A DNA stretch of 9,691 nt, from assembly GCA_050699055.1 (NCBI GenBank), contig JBOHCT010000166.1, positions 1 through 9,691 of the forward strand, in the 5' to 3' direction. Below, in pieces: positions 1-5,551 of the stretch. Numbering within the stretch: the first letter of the stretch is position 1; every line of letters starts with the position of its first letter. The notes under the pieces were generated by a model. It ran no database searches. It was not told the origin of the DNA and saw only the letters and a list, made by a program, of their open reading frames with translations. The stretch comes from JBOHCT01 sp050699055. GTDB lineage: Bacteria > Actinomycetota > Actinomycetes > Streptosporangiales > JBOHCT01. Made by a program: the position numbers and the translations under genes.

Positions 1-204
1 GGACGAGCTCGCCGCCCCCAGCAGCGACGCCCGCACCGCCACCCGCGCGTTCAACCGGCCCAGCGCCCGCTGCATCTCCCGCCGCGACACGAACGACTGC
101 ACCACGCCGGACAGCACGAACCCCACGACCAGCGCCCACAGCGTCTCCCAGAACATGAAGAACGCCTCGGCGAACCCGGACCCGACCGTGTCCAGCACAC
201 TCAC
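1..204 (-). CDS. ArsP_1/COG0701-family permease, N-terminal part (cut by window edge)
   Basis: This is the first 68 codons of a membrane permease; the rest lies beyond the left edge. After a short start (VSVLDTVGSGFAEAFFMFW) comes a hydrophobic segment containing ETLWALVVGFVLSGVVQSFV, then a basic loop and RASLLGAASSS. That pattern matches the N-terminus of the ArsP_1 (formerly DUF318) permeases, where a Cys-Ser-Tyr segment often follows. Family members are multi-pass inner-membrane proteins; characterised ones export trivalent organoarsenicals, and others are linked to metal efflux. GTG at 204 is chosen because GAGGAG lies about 8 bases upstream; a second in-frame GTG sits at 198. The CsoR-family regulator ends 70 bases upstream on the same strand, so the two are probably co-transcribed and the permease is probably its target. 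The substrate cannot be read from this fragment. Confidence 0.75.
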   Translation of the reverse strand, partial: MSVLDTVGSGFAEAFFMFWETLWALVVGFVLSGVVQSFVSRREMQRALGRLNARVAVRASLLGAASSS

Positions 205-274
205 ACGCGTCGCTCCTCGCTCTCGTCACGCCCGGTCGCATCACGGGTCACGATGTCGCGGAGCTCGTTCCCCC

Positions 275-643
275 TTACCGGTGACGGAAGATCACCTTCA
301 TCAGCTCGTCGTAGATCAACGGGTCACCGCTCGCGATCGCGTCGGTGACGCACCGTTCCAGGTAGTTGCGCATCACCTGCTTCGACACCCCGTCCAGGGC
401 CCGCTGCACCGAGGCGACCTGATCCAGGATGTCCACGCAATAACGGTCCTGCTCGACCATCCGGGTGATGCCGTCGACCTGCCCGCCGATCCGCGCCAGC
501 CGGCGCCGCAGGTCGTCACGGAGCTCCGGGTCGATCATCGGTCGGGGCTCGCTCACCGCCGGCCCGCCCGGTCCGCCTACCGCGTCGGCCACTGCCGACC
601 TGTTGGGGGCACGCCCCGATCCGGGCCGATCTCCTCGAGGCAC
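275..643 (-). CDS. CsoR/RcnR (DUF156) family metal- or sulfur-sensing repressor
   Basis: This is a small all-helical repressor of the CsoR/RcnR/CstR family, which binds DNA as a tetramer and lets go on sensing copper, nickel, formaldehyde or persulfide. The core runs from MIDPELRDDL through RRLARIGGQVDGITRM, RYCVDILDQV and the C-terminal YDELMKVIF. In the 122-residue product, Cys69 and Cys98 match copper ligands C36 and C65 of M. tuberculosis CsoR by exact spacing (29 residues). The position of ligand His61 is Tyr94 (NYLERC, where relatives commonly have NHLETC). A two-Cys, no-His arrangement resembles the persulfide sensor CstR, so the inducer is uncertain. Start: GTG 643 has a strong GGGAGG about 6 bases upstream and a -10-like TATTAT just before it, but adds a Pro/Gly/Arg-rich leader. 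GTG 556 or ATG 538 would start nearer the conserved core. The permease gene follows. Confidence 0.85.
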   Translation of the reverse strand: MPRGDRPGSGRAPNRSAVADAVGGPGGPAVSEPRPMIDPELRDDLRRRLARIGGQVDGITRMVEQDRYCVDILDQVASVQRALDGVSKQVMRNYLERCVTDAIASGDPLIYDELMKVIFRHR

Positions 644-663
644 GTAACCACCTCCCGCACTGC

Positions 664-692
664 ATAATAGACGTACCCCCCACACCTATTCC
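664..692 (-). promoter_or_regulatory. Putative csoR promoter/operator
   Basis: Read on the minus strand, this stretch holds a six-G run followed by TACG and then the -10-like TATTAT (664-669). The expected start point near 657 would leave a leader of roughly 14 bases carrying the Shine-Dalgarno of GTG 643. ATAG and CTAT flank the G-run symmetrically. CsoR-family operators typically have short G/C tracts bordered by AT-rich half-sites, so autoregulation here is plausible. No good -35 hexamer is visible, and the dyad is imperfect. This is inference from position and composition. Confidence 0.35.
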
Positions 693-709
693 ATGGCGGT
701 ACGGGCCTC

Positions 710-1616
710 TCACCCGCGAGCGAACGCGGCGATGATCGCGGCGAGGCGCTCCCCCGCGTCCTCCTGGAGGAAGTGGCCGGCGCCCTCCACGGTGGGGTGG
801 TCGAGTCCGGCCGCGCCGGGAATGGCGCGACGCAGGACCGGTGCCATGCCGGCGGTGATCGGGTCGCCGTCGCTGAACGCCACAAGGAACGGCTTGTCGA
901 AGCCGGTGATCCGCGCCCAGGCGGCGCGACTGGCCTCGGCGGCTGGGGTCGTCCGGCCTGGTCGGAACCAGACCCGGCCTCGCCCTCGGGCCCGCCTTGT
1001 ACGACTCGTCCGGAAACGGCGCGTCGTAGGCCCTGAGCACCTCCGACGGCGGCAGCGTACGGCATCCGCCGCGTACCAGCCGCGCGATGTCGAGTGTCTC
1101 GGCCGTCTCGACGGCTCGGCGGAATGCCCACCACACCGGCGGCATGTCCTGGTCGCCGGTGGGCAGCCCGGTGTTGGCGGCGACGACCCGGGCGAACCGG
1201 TCGGGATGCTCGGCGACCAGCCGCAGCCCGATCAGGCCGCCCCAATCCTGGCCGACCACGGTGATGTCGTGCAGGGCCAGCGCGTCGAAGATCAGCGCGG
1301 TCATCCACGACACGTGCCGAGCGTAGCTGTGGGCGACCGTCTCGGCGGGCTTGTCCGAGCGACCGAACCCCACCAGGTCGACCGCCACAGCGCGCAGGCC
1401 CGCGTCCGCGAGGACTGGCATCACCCGTCGGTACAGATACGACCAGCTCGGCTCGCCGTGGAGCAGCAGCACCGGCGCACCGTCCGCGGGGCCGTCCTCG
1501 ACATAGGCCATCCGCAGCGCCCCGCCCTCCCCGTCGGGCACCGCCGCGTAAGCCGGCGCATACCCGAAGCCCGGCAAGCCGGCGAAGCGATCCTCCGGTG
1601 TCCGCAGCACCCGCAT
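710..1616 (-). pseudogene. Haloalkane dehalogenase, single-base frameshift
   Basis: This alpha/beta-hydrolase would cleave the carbon-halogen bond of haloalkanes to give an alcohol plus halide. From ATG 1616 the frame shows MRVLRTPEDRFAGLPGF, the HGEPSW motif (53-58), the nucleophile motif GQDWGG (Asp124, with Trp125 as a likely halide-binding residue) and PFPDESYKAGP. These are features of the DhlA/DhmA-like subfamily. After codon 225 the frame turns to arginine-rich nonsense. Skipping one base near 941 restores AEASRAAWARITGFDKPFL, FSDGDPITAG (Asp251, probable acid), GAGHFLQED (His281, catalytic base) and a TGA at 710-712. The restored 301 residues are close to DhlA's 310 and keep every catalytic residue. 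As written, the product loses acid and base and must be inactive. The clean repair suggests a very recent mutation or a sequencing error. The substrate is unknown; no dehalogenation partner gene is nearby. Confidence 0.85.
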
Positions 1617-1703
1617 ACCCCGACCATGTCAGCCCCCCTACGCGAGCGCACAACACGGCGGGACGGGGGTCCCGGGCACCCACCAGGCGGCCGGTCTCCC
1701 CAT

Positions 1704-1945
1704 CCGGCCGAGTTCGCCAAGTACTCGTTCGACAACCGCACGGCGGAGTATCACCGGGTCCAGGTCCGGCAGGCCCTGGGGTTGCGGCCGGCCACGGAGG
1801 ACGACAAGCAGCGGTGGACGGCGTGGGTGGAGCCGCCGGTGGAGCGCAGATCGAGCGGGTGGTCAACTCAGCGATACACCGGCACGAGCAGGCGTTCGCC
1901 GGCCAGATCGTGCGGCGGCGGGCCCCGGCCTTTGGTCCTGCGTGA
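1704..1945 (+). pseudogene. Tn3-family transposase N-terminal remnant
   Basis: This is a decayed fragment with no start codon. The frame from 1704 reads PAEFAKYSFDNRTAEYHRVQ, then VRQALGLRPATEDDKQRWTAWV. This matches the DUF4158 N-terminal domain of Tn3-family TnpA (GRT.EYHR.QIR..LGFR.AT..D...W). Around 1835 the frame changes, and the next frame continues with AQIERVVNSAIHRHEQAFAG, matching the segment that normally lies some tens of residues further on. The joint therefore carries both an internal deletion and a frameshift. It stops at TGA 1943-1945. Only a small part of a roughly 1000-residue transposase remains, with no DDE core, resolvase or recognisable terminal repeats. It marks an old insertion at the left border of the TetR/hydrolase unit. 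Assignment rests on remembered family motifs. Confidence 0.65.
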
Positions 1946-1951
1946 GGCGAG

Positions 1952-1983
1952 CTATACTGAGTCTGAAGCGAGACCCAGTATAG
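1952..1983. promoter_or_regulatory. Inverted-repeat operator upstream of the TetR gene
   Basis: CTATACTG at 1952-1959 and CAGTATAG at 1976-1983 are perfect reverse complements. GTCT (1961-1964) and AGAC (1971-1974) extend the symmetry inward, giving 12 of 13 paired positions around a 6-base centre. It ends 22 bases before the TetR ATG. TATACT (1953-1958) inside the left arm could be a -10, with the weak -35-like TTTGGT at 1931-1936 sixteen bases away. A repressor bound here would cover the -10. This is the usual layout for a TetR regulator controlling itself and the co-transcribed downstream gene. The sequence shows the dyad; the protein that binds it is inferred. Confidence 0.65.
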
Positions 1984-2005
1984 TTTTGGTCAGGTGGCCA
2001 CCGCG

Positions 2006-2629
2006 ATGGGGCTGCGAGAGCGCAAGGCCGCGCGCACCAGGGAGGAGATCTCCCGGGTCGCGATCGGGTTGTTCTGCGCGCGGGGCTTCGACTCCGTGAC
2101 GATGACGGAGATAGCGGAAGCGGCCGAGGTCGGGAGGGCCACGCTGTTCGCCTACTTCCCGTCCAAGGAAGCACTGGTGCTGGACCGCGTTCAAGATGAC
2201 GATCCTTGCCGGGTATTCAGCGGCCGCGGTCCCGGTGTCTCCCTGGCAGGGGCGTTGCGAGCGCATTACCGGGAGCTGGCGGCTCAGTTCGGTCCGCGCG
2301 AAGCCGAGGGCACGAAGCGGATCATGGAACTGATCCTGTCGACCCCGGCGTTGACGGCCGGGTTGCACCGGATGTTCGACCGCCAGCGCGACGAGCTTGC
2401 CGCGCTGCTGGCGGCCGAGGACACGACCGACACGAGCGGCTTCACCGCGCAGGTCGTGGCAGCTCAGACGATCGGCGTGGTCCTGGCTGTCAAGTCGCGC
2501 ATCTACGAGCGCCTCGTCGCCGGCGAGCTTGCCGGAGCCGCTCCGGCATGCCTGGCGGAGGAGGTCGACATGGCCTTCGGGCTCCTTGAGACCGGGATCG
2601 GCAGCAGCCACCGCAAGGAGGCAACGTGA
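2006..2629 (+). CDS. TetR/AcrR-family transcriptional regulator
   Basis: This one-component repressor has an N-terminal helix-turn-helix and a C-terminal ligand/dimer domain. The product is 207 residues, normal for the family. The DNA-binding region runs RERKAARTREEISRVAIGLF, then GFDSVTMTEIAEAAEVGRAT with LFAYFPSKEAL (about residues 4-58), a textbook TetR signature. The C-terminal part is family-specific and gives no clue to the ligand. ATG 2006 is preferred because AGGTGG lies 8 bases upstream; GTG 1994 is in frame without a good ribosome site. Its stop overlaps the next start (TGATG at 2627-2631), implying one transcript and coupled translation with the hydrolase-like gene. The dyad at 1952-1983 is the probable operator. 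The likely role is local repression of this two-gene unit until a small molecule binds. Confidence 0.92.
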   Translation: MGLRERKAARTREEISRVAIGLFCARGFDSVTMTEIAEAAEVGRATLFAYFPSKEALVLDRVQDDDPCRVFSGRGPGVSLAGALRAHYRELAAQFGPREAEGTKRIMELILSTPALTAGLHRMFDRQRDELAALLAAEDTTDTSGFTAQVVAAQTIGVVLAVKSRIYERLVAGELAGAAPACLAEEVDMAFGLLETGIGSSHRKEAT

Positions 2630-4038
2630 TGTTGCACGTCCGCGGCGTCCATTACGACGTGGGACACCACTATGACGTGGGGCAGGGCCAGGGCCCTGCG
2701 AGCACGCGCCCGCACTTCGACAGAGCCGGCGTTGAGGCCGACATGGTCATGATCGCCGGCCAGTTGCACGCGAACGCGGTCCGTGTCACAGGGACAGATC
2801 TGTCTCGGGTCGCGATCGCGGCCGGCCTGGCGCTGGAGGCCGGCCTGACCGTCTGGTTCTCGCCGCACCCCGGCGACCTGGCCGGCGACGACATCGTCTC
2901 CTACCTTGCCGAGGCCGCGCGCATGGCCGAGGAGCTGCGGTCGGCCGCTGGATCGGTGGTGATGGTGGCCGGCTGCGAGCTGAGCCTGTTCTGCGCCGGC
3001 TACCTGCCCGGCCCGACGCTCGATGATCGCCTGGATTCGCTCACCGGCGCCTCTGCTGTACCCGGCCTGCAAACGAGCTTCAGCGAGCTGCCGCGCGCGC
3101 TCAACACCACGCTCGGTCAGAGCGTCGCCGCGATCAGAGACCACTTTCGTGGCCCCGTCACCTACGCGTCAGCACCTTGGGAGACAGTTGACTGGGCGCG
3201 GTTCGACCTCGTATCGGCCGACTTGTACCGGGACAGCTCCAACGCGGCCGGGTACCGAGACTCGCTGCGCAGCTACGCGCGCTTCGGCAAGCCGGTCGTG
3301 GTCAGCGAGTTCGGTTGCTGCACCTACAAAGGCGCGGCGGACGCCGGCGGCGCGGGATTCATGATCTTTGACGACGACACGCAGCCCCCGGCGCTGAAGC
3401 TGAAGGTCACCGGCCTGCAACGAAGTGAAGCTGAACAGTCACGTTACCTGAGGGAGCTGTATGCCATCTTCGACGAAGAAGGCATCCACGGTGCCTTCTG
3501 GCATACCTTTGCCGGCTGGACGTTCCCGCACCGGCCGGGCCGTCAGGCAGACCTGGATCTTGGATCATTCGGGCTGGTCAAGGTCATCGAGGCGCCGTCC
3601 GCGGACAAGGAGGCGTTCGCCCTCGAACCCAAGGAGGCGTTCTGGGCCCTGGCCGCTGCCTACCGGCAGGCCCGCCCAGCGCTGGTTCTCCGAGCTGACC
3701 CGCGAACTACTCAAACGCGGGGCACACAAGTCCGTGCACGCCCTCGAAGCCGACCTCCGCGCCTGGATCGCCACCTGGAACGACAACCCCCGCCCCTACG
3801 TGTGGACCAAGACCGCCGACGAGATCCCCAAGTCCCTCCAAACATATTGTCAACGTTTTTCAGGCGCAGCGCACTAGGGCTATTCAATGGAATAGTAGGA
3901 CTATACACTTGGATGCTCCTGTGGGCCCCTGGTCGGCGTCGCCCTCGTTGTCCTCGCCGTCGTCGGCGCCGTCTCGGCCGTCCGGGCTCTCCGCCGGGGC
4001 GACCGCACCCCCGACCGCCGGGCGCTCCCCGACAATGA
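2629..4038 (+). CDS. GH-like TIM-barrel protein ('abortive infection protein' type), 3' end fused to foreign sequence
   Basis: Residues 1-346 or so form a probable (beta/alpha)8 glycoside-hydrolase-like protein. They begin with RGVHYDVG and include VRVTGTDLSR, VWFSPHPGDL, VAGCELSLF (Glu117), VTYASAPWETVDW, VVVSEFGCCTYKG (Glu227), HGAFWHTFAGW and LEPKEAFWALAAAYR. Two Glu near predicted strand ends would fit a clan-A retaining hydrolase, but no substrate is evident. Actinobacterial relatives are often named 'abortive infection protein'; nothing here supports a phage-defence role. ATG 2629 has AAGGAGG 7 bases upstream and overlaps the TetR stop. LAAAYR looks like the family's natural end. From about 3670 the frame instead runs through an IS630 remnant and a SHOCT gene in the wrong frames, adding about 120 Arg/Pro-rich residues up to 4038. 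That tail is read-through. The domain itself looks intact and may still fold. Confidence 0.75.
   Translation: MLHVRGVHYDVGHHYDVGQGQGPASTRPHFDRAGVEADMVMIAGQLHANAVRVTGTDLSRVAIAAGLALEAGLTVWFSPHPGDLAGDDIVSYLAEAARMAEELRSAAGSVVMVAGCELSLFCAGYLPGPTLDDRLDSLTGASAVPGLQTSFSELPRALNTTLGQSVAAIRDHFRGPVTYASAPWETVDWARFDLVSADLYRDSSNAAGYRDSLRSYARFGKPVVVSEFGCCTYKGAADAGGAGFMIFDDDTQPPALKLKVTGLQRSEAEQSRYLRELYAIFDEEGIHGAFWHTFAGWTFPHRPGRQADLDLGSFGLVKVIEAPSADKEAFALEPKEAFWALAAAYRQARPALVLRADPRTTQTRGTQVRARPRSRPPRLDRHLERQPPPLRVDQDRRRDPQVPPNILSTFFRRSALGLFNGIVGLYTWMLLWAPGRRRPRCPRRRRRRLGRPGSPPGRPHPRPPGAPRQ
3677..3877 (+). pseudogene. IS630-family transposase C-terminal fragment
   Basis: In a frame different from the hydrolase-like gene, this segment reads QRWFSELTRELLKRGAHKSV, then HALEADLRAWIATWNDNPRP, YVWTKTADEI and KSLQTYCQRFSGAAH, ending at TAG 3875-3877. 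This is the characteristic C-terminus of IS630-family transposases (ERWF..LT..., ALEADIRAWI.TWN.NPRPYVWTKTADEI). Only about 66 of some 350 residues remain. The N-terminus and most of the DDE domain are gone, so it is inactive. The left junction, at about 3670-3679, abuts the end of the hydrolase-like coding region. No left terminal repeat is present and no right one is convincing. Together with the Tn3 scrap at 1704-1945 it brackets the TetR/hydrolase unit. Confidence 0.8.
3880..3895. repeat. Short perfect inverted repeat after the IS630 remnant
   Basis: CTATTC (3880-3885) and GAATAG (3890-3895) pair perfectly around AATG, three bases after the transposase stop, in an AT-richer patch than its surroundings. 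It could be part of the IS right end or a weak hairpin terminator. Without the partner end of the element neither can be shown. Directly downstream, TATACA at 3902-3907 lies five bases before ATG 3913 and could be a -10 giving a leaderless SHOCT mRNA. Confidence 0.35.
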
Positions 4039-4129
4039 GCCGCGGGAGATCCTGCGCCGCCGCTACGCCGCCGGCGACATCGACGAAGACGAGTACCTCC
4101 AGAAACTCTCCGGACTGTCCCAGATCTGA
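3913..4129 (+). pseudogene. SHOCT-domain small membrane protein, one-base frameshift
   Basis: ATG 3913 starts MLLWAP and then runs out of frame. Dropping one C from the CCCC run at 3926-3929 gives MLLWALVGVALVVLAVVGAV, then SAVRALRRGDRTPDRRALPD, and a C-terminal SHOCT motif (EILRRRYAAGDIDEDEYLQK) ending at TGA 4127-4129. The restored protein is 71 residues: one membrane segment near residues 2-22, a basic linker, and the short SHOCT helix pair found at the ends of many small actinobacterial proteins. SHOCT is thought to mediate oligomerisation; no specific function is known. No other in-frame start exists downstream of the shift, so as written no complete protein can be made. The intact reading frame after the shift argues for a recent mutation or a base-calling error. 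The gene converges on mshC. Confidence 0.7.
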
Positions 4130-4141
4130 CCGCAGGAGTGG

Positions 4142-4166
4142 CGCGGTGACACCGCTCGGCACCGCG
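4142..4166. terminator. Possible bidirectional hairpin between SHOCT gene and mshC
   Basis: CGCGGTG (4142-4148) pairs perfectly with CACCGCG (4160-4166) across an 11-base loop. A nested alternative pairs GCGGTG with CACCGC (4150-4155). It lies in the 45-base gap between two converging genes, where a shared terminator would be expected. There is no U-tract, which is common in high-GC actinobacteria but weakens the call. Confidence 0.4.
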
Positions 4167-4174
4167 GACGACCG

Positions 4175-5401
4175 CTACAGGCGCACCCCGAGGAGGGCGT
4201 CGACGGCGGCGCGCACTGCTTCGGGCGCGTCGGCGTCGGAACCACCATTCGCGAGAGCCCTGTCCGCCCAGCGGTCCACGACCTGGAGGGCACTCGGCGC
4301 GTCGAGGTCGTTCGCGAGACATCGACGCACCTCATCGAGCACGAACCGCGTGGGAGGGCCCGAGGGGCGGCCGACTGCGGTCCGCCACCGCTCCAGCCGC
4401 GTCGCCGCGTCCCGCAGATCGCTGTCGCGCCACTCCCAGTCCGCGCGGTAGTGGTGCGCGAGCAGCGCGAGCCGGACCGCCATCGGGTCGGCTTCGGACT
4501 CGCGCAGGTCGCCCACGAAGACGAGGTTGCCTCGCGACTTCGACATCTTCTCACCATCGAGACCGACCATGCCAGTGTGCACGTACGCCCGGGCGAAGGG
4601 GTACCTCCCGGTGGCGGCGTGCGCCTCTGACGCGCCCAGCTCGTGGTGGGGAAAGGCGAGGTCACTCCCGCCCCCGACGATGTCGAGCCCCATGCCGAGA
4701 TGGGCGAGAGCGATCGCGCTGCACTCGACGTGCCAACCGGGACGCCCTCGCCCCAGCGGCGAGTCCCAGGCCGGCTCGCCCGGCCGCCCCCCCTGCCAGA
4801 GCAGGCAGTCGAGGGGATCCTTCTTTCCCGCCCGGTCGGGGTCTCCCCCGCGCTCGGCGGACAGCCGGACCATCTCGTCGAAGGACAGGTGGGCGACGGA
4901 GCCGAACCGTGCGTCGGCGCTCACAGGGAAGTACAGGTCGCCCTCGACGTCGTACGCGGCGCCCTTCTCCCGGAGCCCGCGGACGAGATCCACGATGAGC
5001 GGGATCGCCTCGACGGCGCCCATGAAGACACCGGGCGGCACCAGCCGCAGTGCCTCCATGTCCGCACGAAAGGTACGGGTCTGGCGCTCCGCGAGCGCGC
5101 GCCAGTCCTCCCCCGTGTCCTGCGCCCTTTCGAGAAGTGGATCGTCGACGTCTGTCACGTTCTGGACGTACCGCACGTCGTGCCCCGAGTCGCGCCAGAC
5201 CCGATACACCAGGTCGAAGGCGACGTACGTCGCGGCATGTCCGATATGCGTGGCATCGTACGGTGTGACCCCGCAGACGTACATGCGGGTCTCATGACCC
5301 GAGGCGGTGGGACGCACCTCGCCTGTGACGGTGTCGTGGACGCGGAGCGGAGGGCCGGTGCCGGGCAGGTCGGGAAGCTCGGGAGCGGGCCAAGACTGCA
5401 T
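4175..5401 (-). CDS. mshC: L-cysteine:1D-myo-inositol 2-amino-2-deoxy-alpha-D-glucopyranoside ligase
   Basis: MshC joins cysteine to GlcN-Ins using ATP (via cysteinyl-AMP), the penultimate step of mycothiol synthesis in the cytosol. The protein has 408 residues, about the usual length, and begins with the hallmark MQSWPAPELP. It is a class I cysteinyl-tRNA-synthetase relative without the tRNA-binding C-terminal domain. Visible motifs are YVCGVTPYDATHIGHA (HIGH-type signature at 52-55), WHVECSA, FPHHELG and GEKMSKSRGN (KMSKS at 285-289). Cys43, Cys227 and His252 fit the zinc site that grips the substrate thiol. The full-length match to MshC separates it from a true cysS. The start is supported by the conserved N-terminus; no strong Shine-Dalgarno precedes it. 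It is the last gene of the minus-strand row, 150 bases after the SCO1664-family gene, and may have its own promoter. Its presence predicts a mycothiol-based redox system. Confidence 0.97.
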   Translation of the reverse strand: MQSWPAPELPDLPGTGPPLRVHDTVTGEVRPTASGHETRMYVCGVTPYDATHIGHAATYVAFDLVYRVWRDSGHDVRYVQNVTDVDDPLLERAQDTGEDWRALAERQTRTFRADMEALRLVPPGVFMGAVEAIPLIVDLVRGLREKGAAYDVEGDLYFPVSADARFGSVAHLSFDEMVRLSAERGGDPDRAGKKDPLDCLLWQGGRPGEPAWDSPLGRGRPGWHVECSAIALAHLGMGLDIVGGGSDLAFPHHELGASEAHAATGRYPFARAYVHTGMVGLDGEKMSKSRGNLVFVGDLRESEADPMAVRLALLAHHYRADWEWRDSDLRDAATRLERWRTAVGRPSGPPTRFVLDEVRRCLANDLDAPSALQVVDRWADRALANGGSDADAPEAVRAAVDALLGVRL

Positions 5402-5403
5402 AG

Positions 5404-5416
5404 ACCGCAGCGTATA
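5404..5416 (-). promoter_or_regulatory. mshC: Possible -10 element for mshC
   Basis: On the minus strand TATACG (5411-5416) sits 9 bases before the mshC ATG. The start point would fall about 3-4 bases upstream of the ATG, consistent with the absence of a good ribosome-binding site and with the near-leaderless transcripts common in actinobacteria. No convincing -35 is seen (GCAGAG at 17-base spacing). Confidence 0.28.
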
Positions 5417-5456
5417 CGGACGGGTCCGGCACGCTCTGCGCCCGTCAGAGCTTGCT

Positions 5457-5505
5457 TGTGAACCTCGCGGGCGTCCGCCCTCGGGCCTCCTGGTTTCGGT
5501 TCACA
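5457..5505. repeat. 8-bp perfect inverted repeat with inner hairpin, SCO1664-mshC gap
   Basis: TGTGAACC (5457-5464) and GGTTCACA (5498-5505) are exact reverse complements with 33 bases between them. The interval holds a second small dyad (GGGCG-TC-CGCCC). This is the only strong structure in the 150-base gap between the SCO1664-family gene and mshC. It could be a terminator or attenuator that uncouples mshC from the upstream genes, or a paired binding site for a regulator. Nothing else was recognised in 5402-5551. Confidence 0.4.
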
Positions 5506-5551
5506 CGCTCCCGAGACTCCGAACCTCCCAACGCGACCCCCGAGAACGGTG

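Noticed and set aside
577..1866. Long minus-strand open frame antisense or offset to the dehalogenase and Tn3 remnant
   Set aside because: Composition is Arg/Ala/Pro/Gly-rich without recognisable motifs; it is a high-GC shadow frame of the dehalogenase.
693..2099. 468-codon plus-strand open frame across the dehalogenase region
   Set aside because: Most of it is antisense to the dehalogenase. Only 1704 to about 1835 carries meaning, as part of the Tn3 transposase remnant.
2629..3670. Phage abortive-infection system
   Set aside because: The name is used for homologues, but no toxin, sensor or known Abi motif is visible; the sequence looks like a TIM-barrel hydrolase.
3670..4038. C-terminal Arg/Pro-rich extension of the hydrolase-like protein as a new domain
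   Set aside because: The DNA encodes IS630 and SHOCT sequences in other frames, so the extension is read-through, not a selected domain.
4643..5461. 272-codon plus-strand open frame antisense to mshC
   Set aside because: It is fully explained as the antisense shadow of mshC and has no ribosome site or motif.
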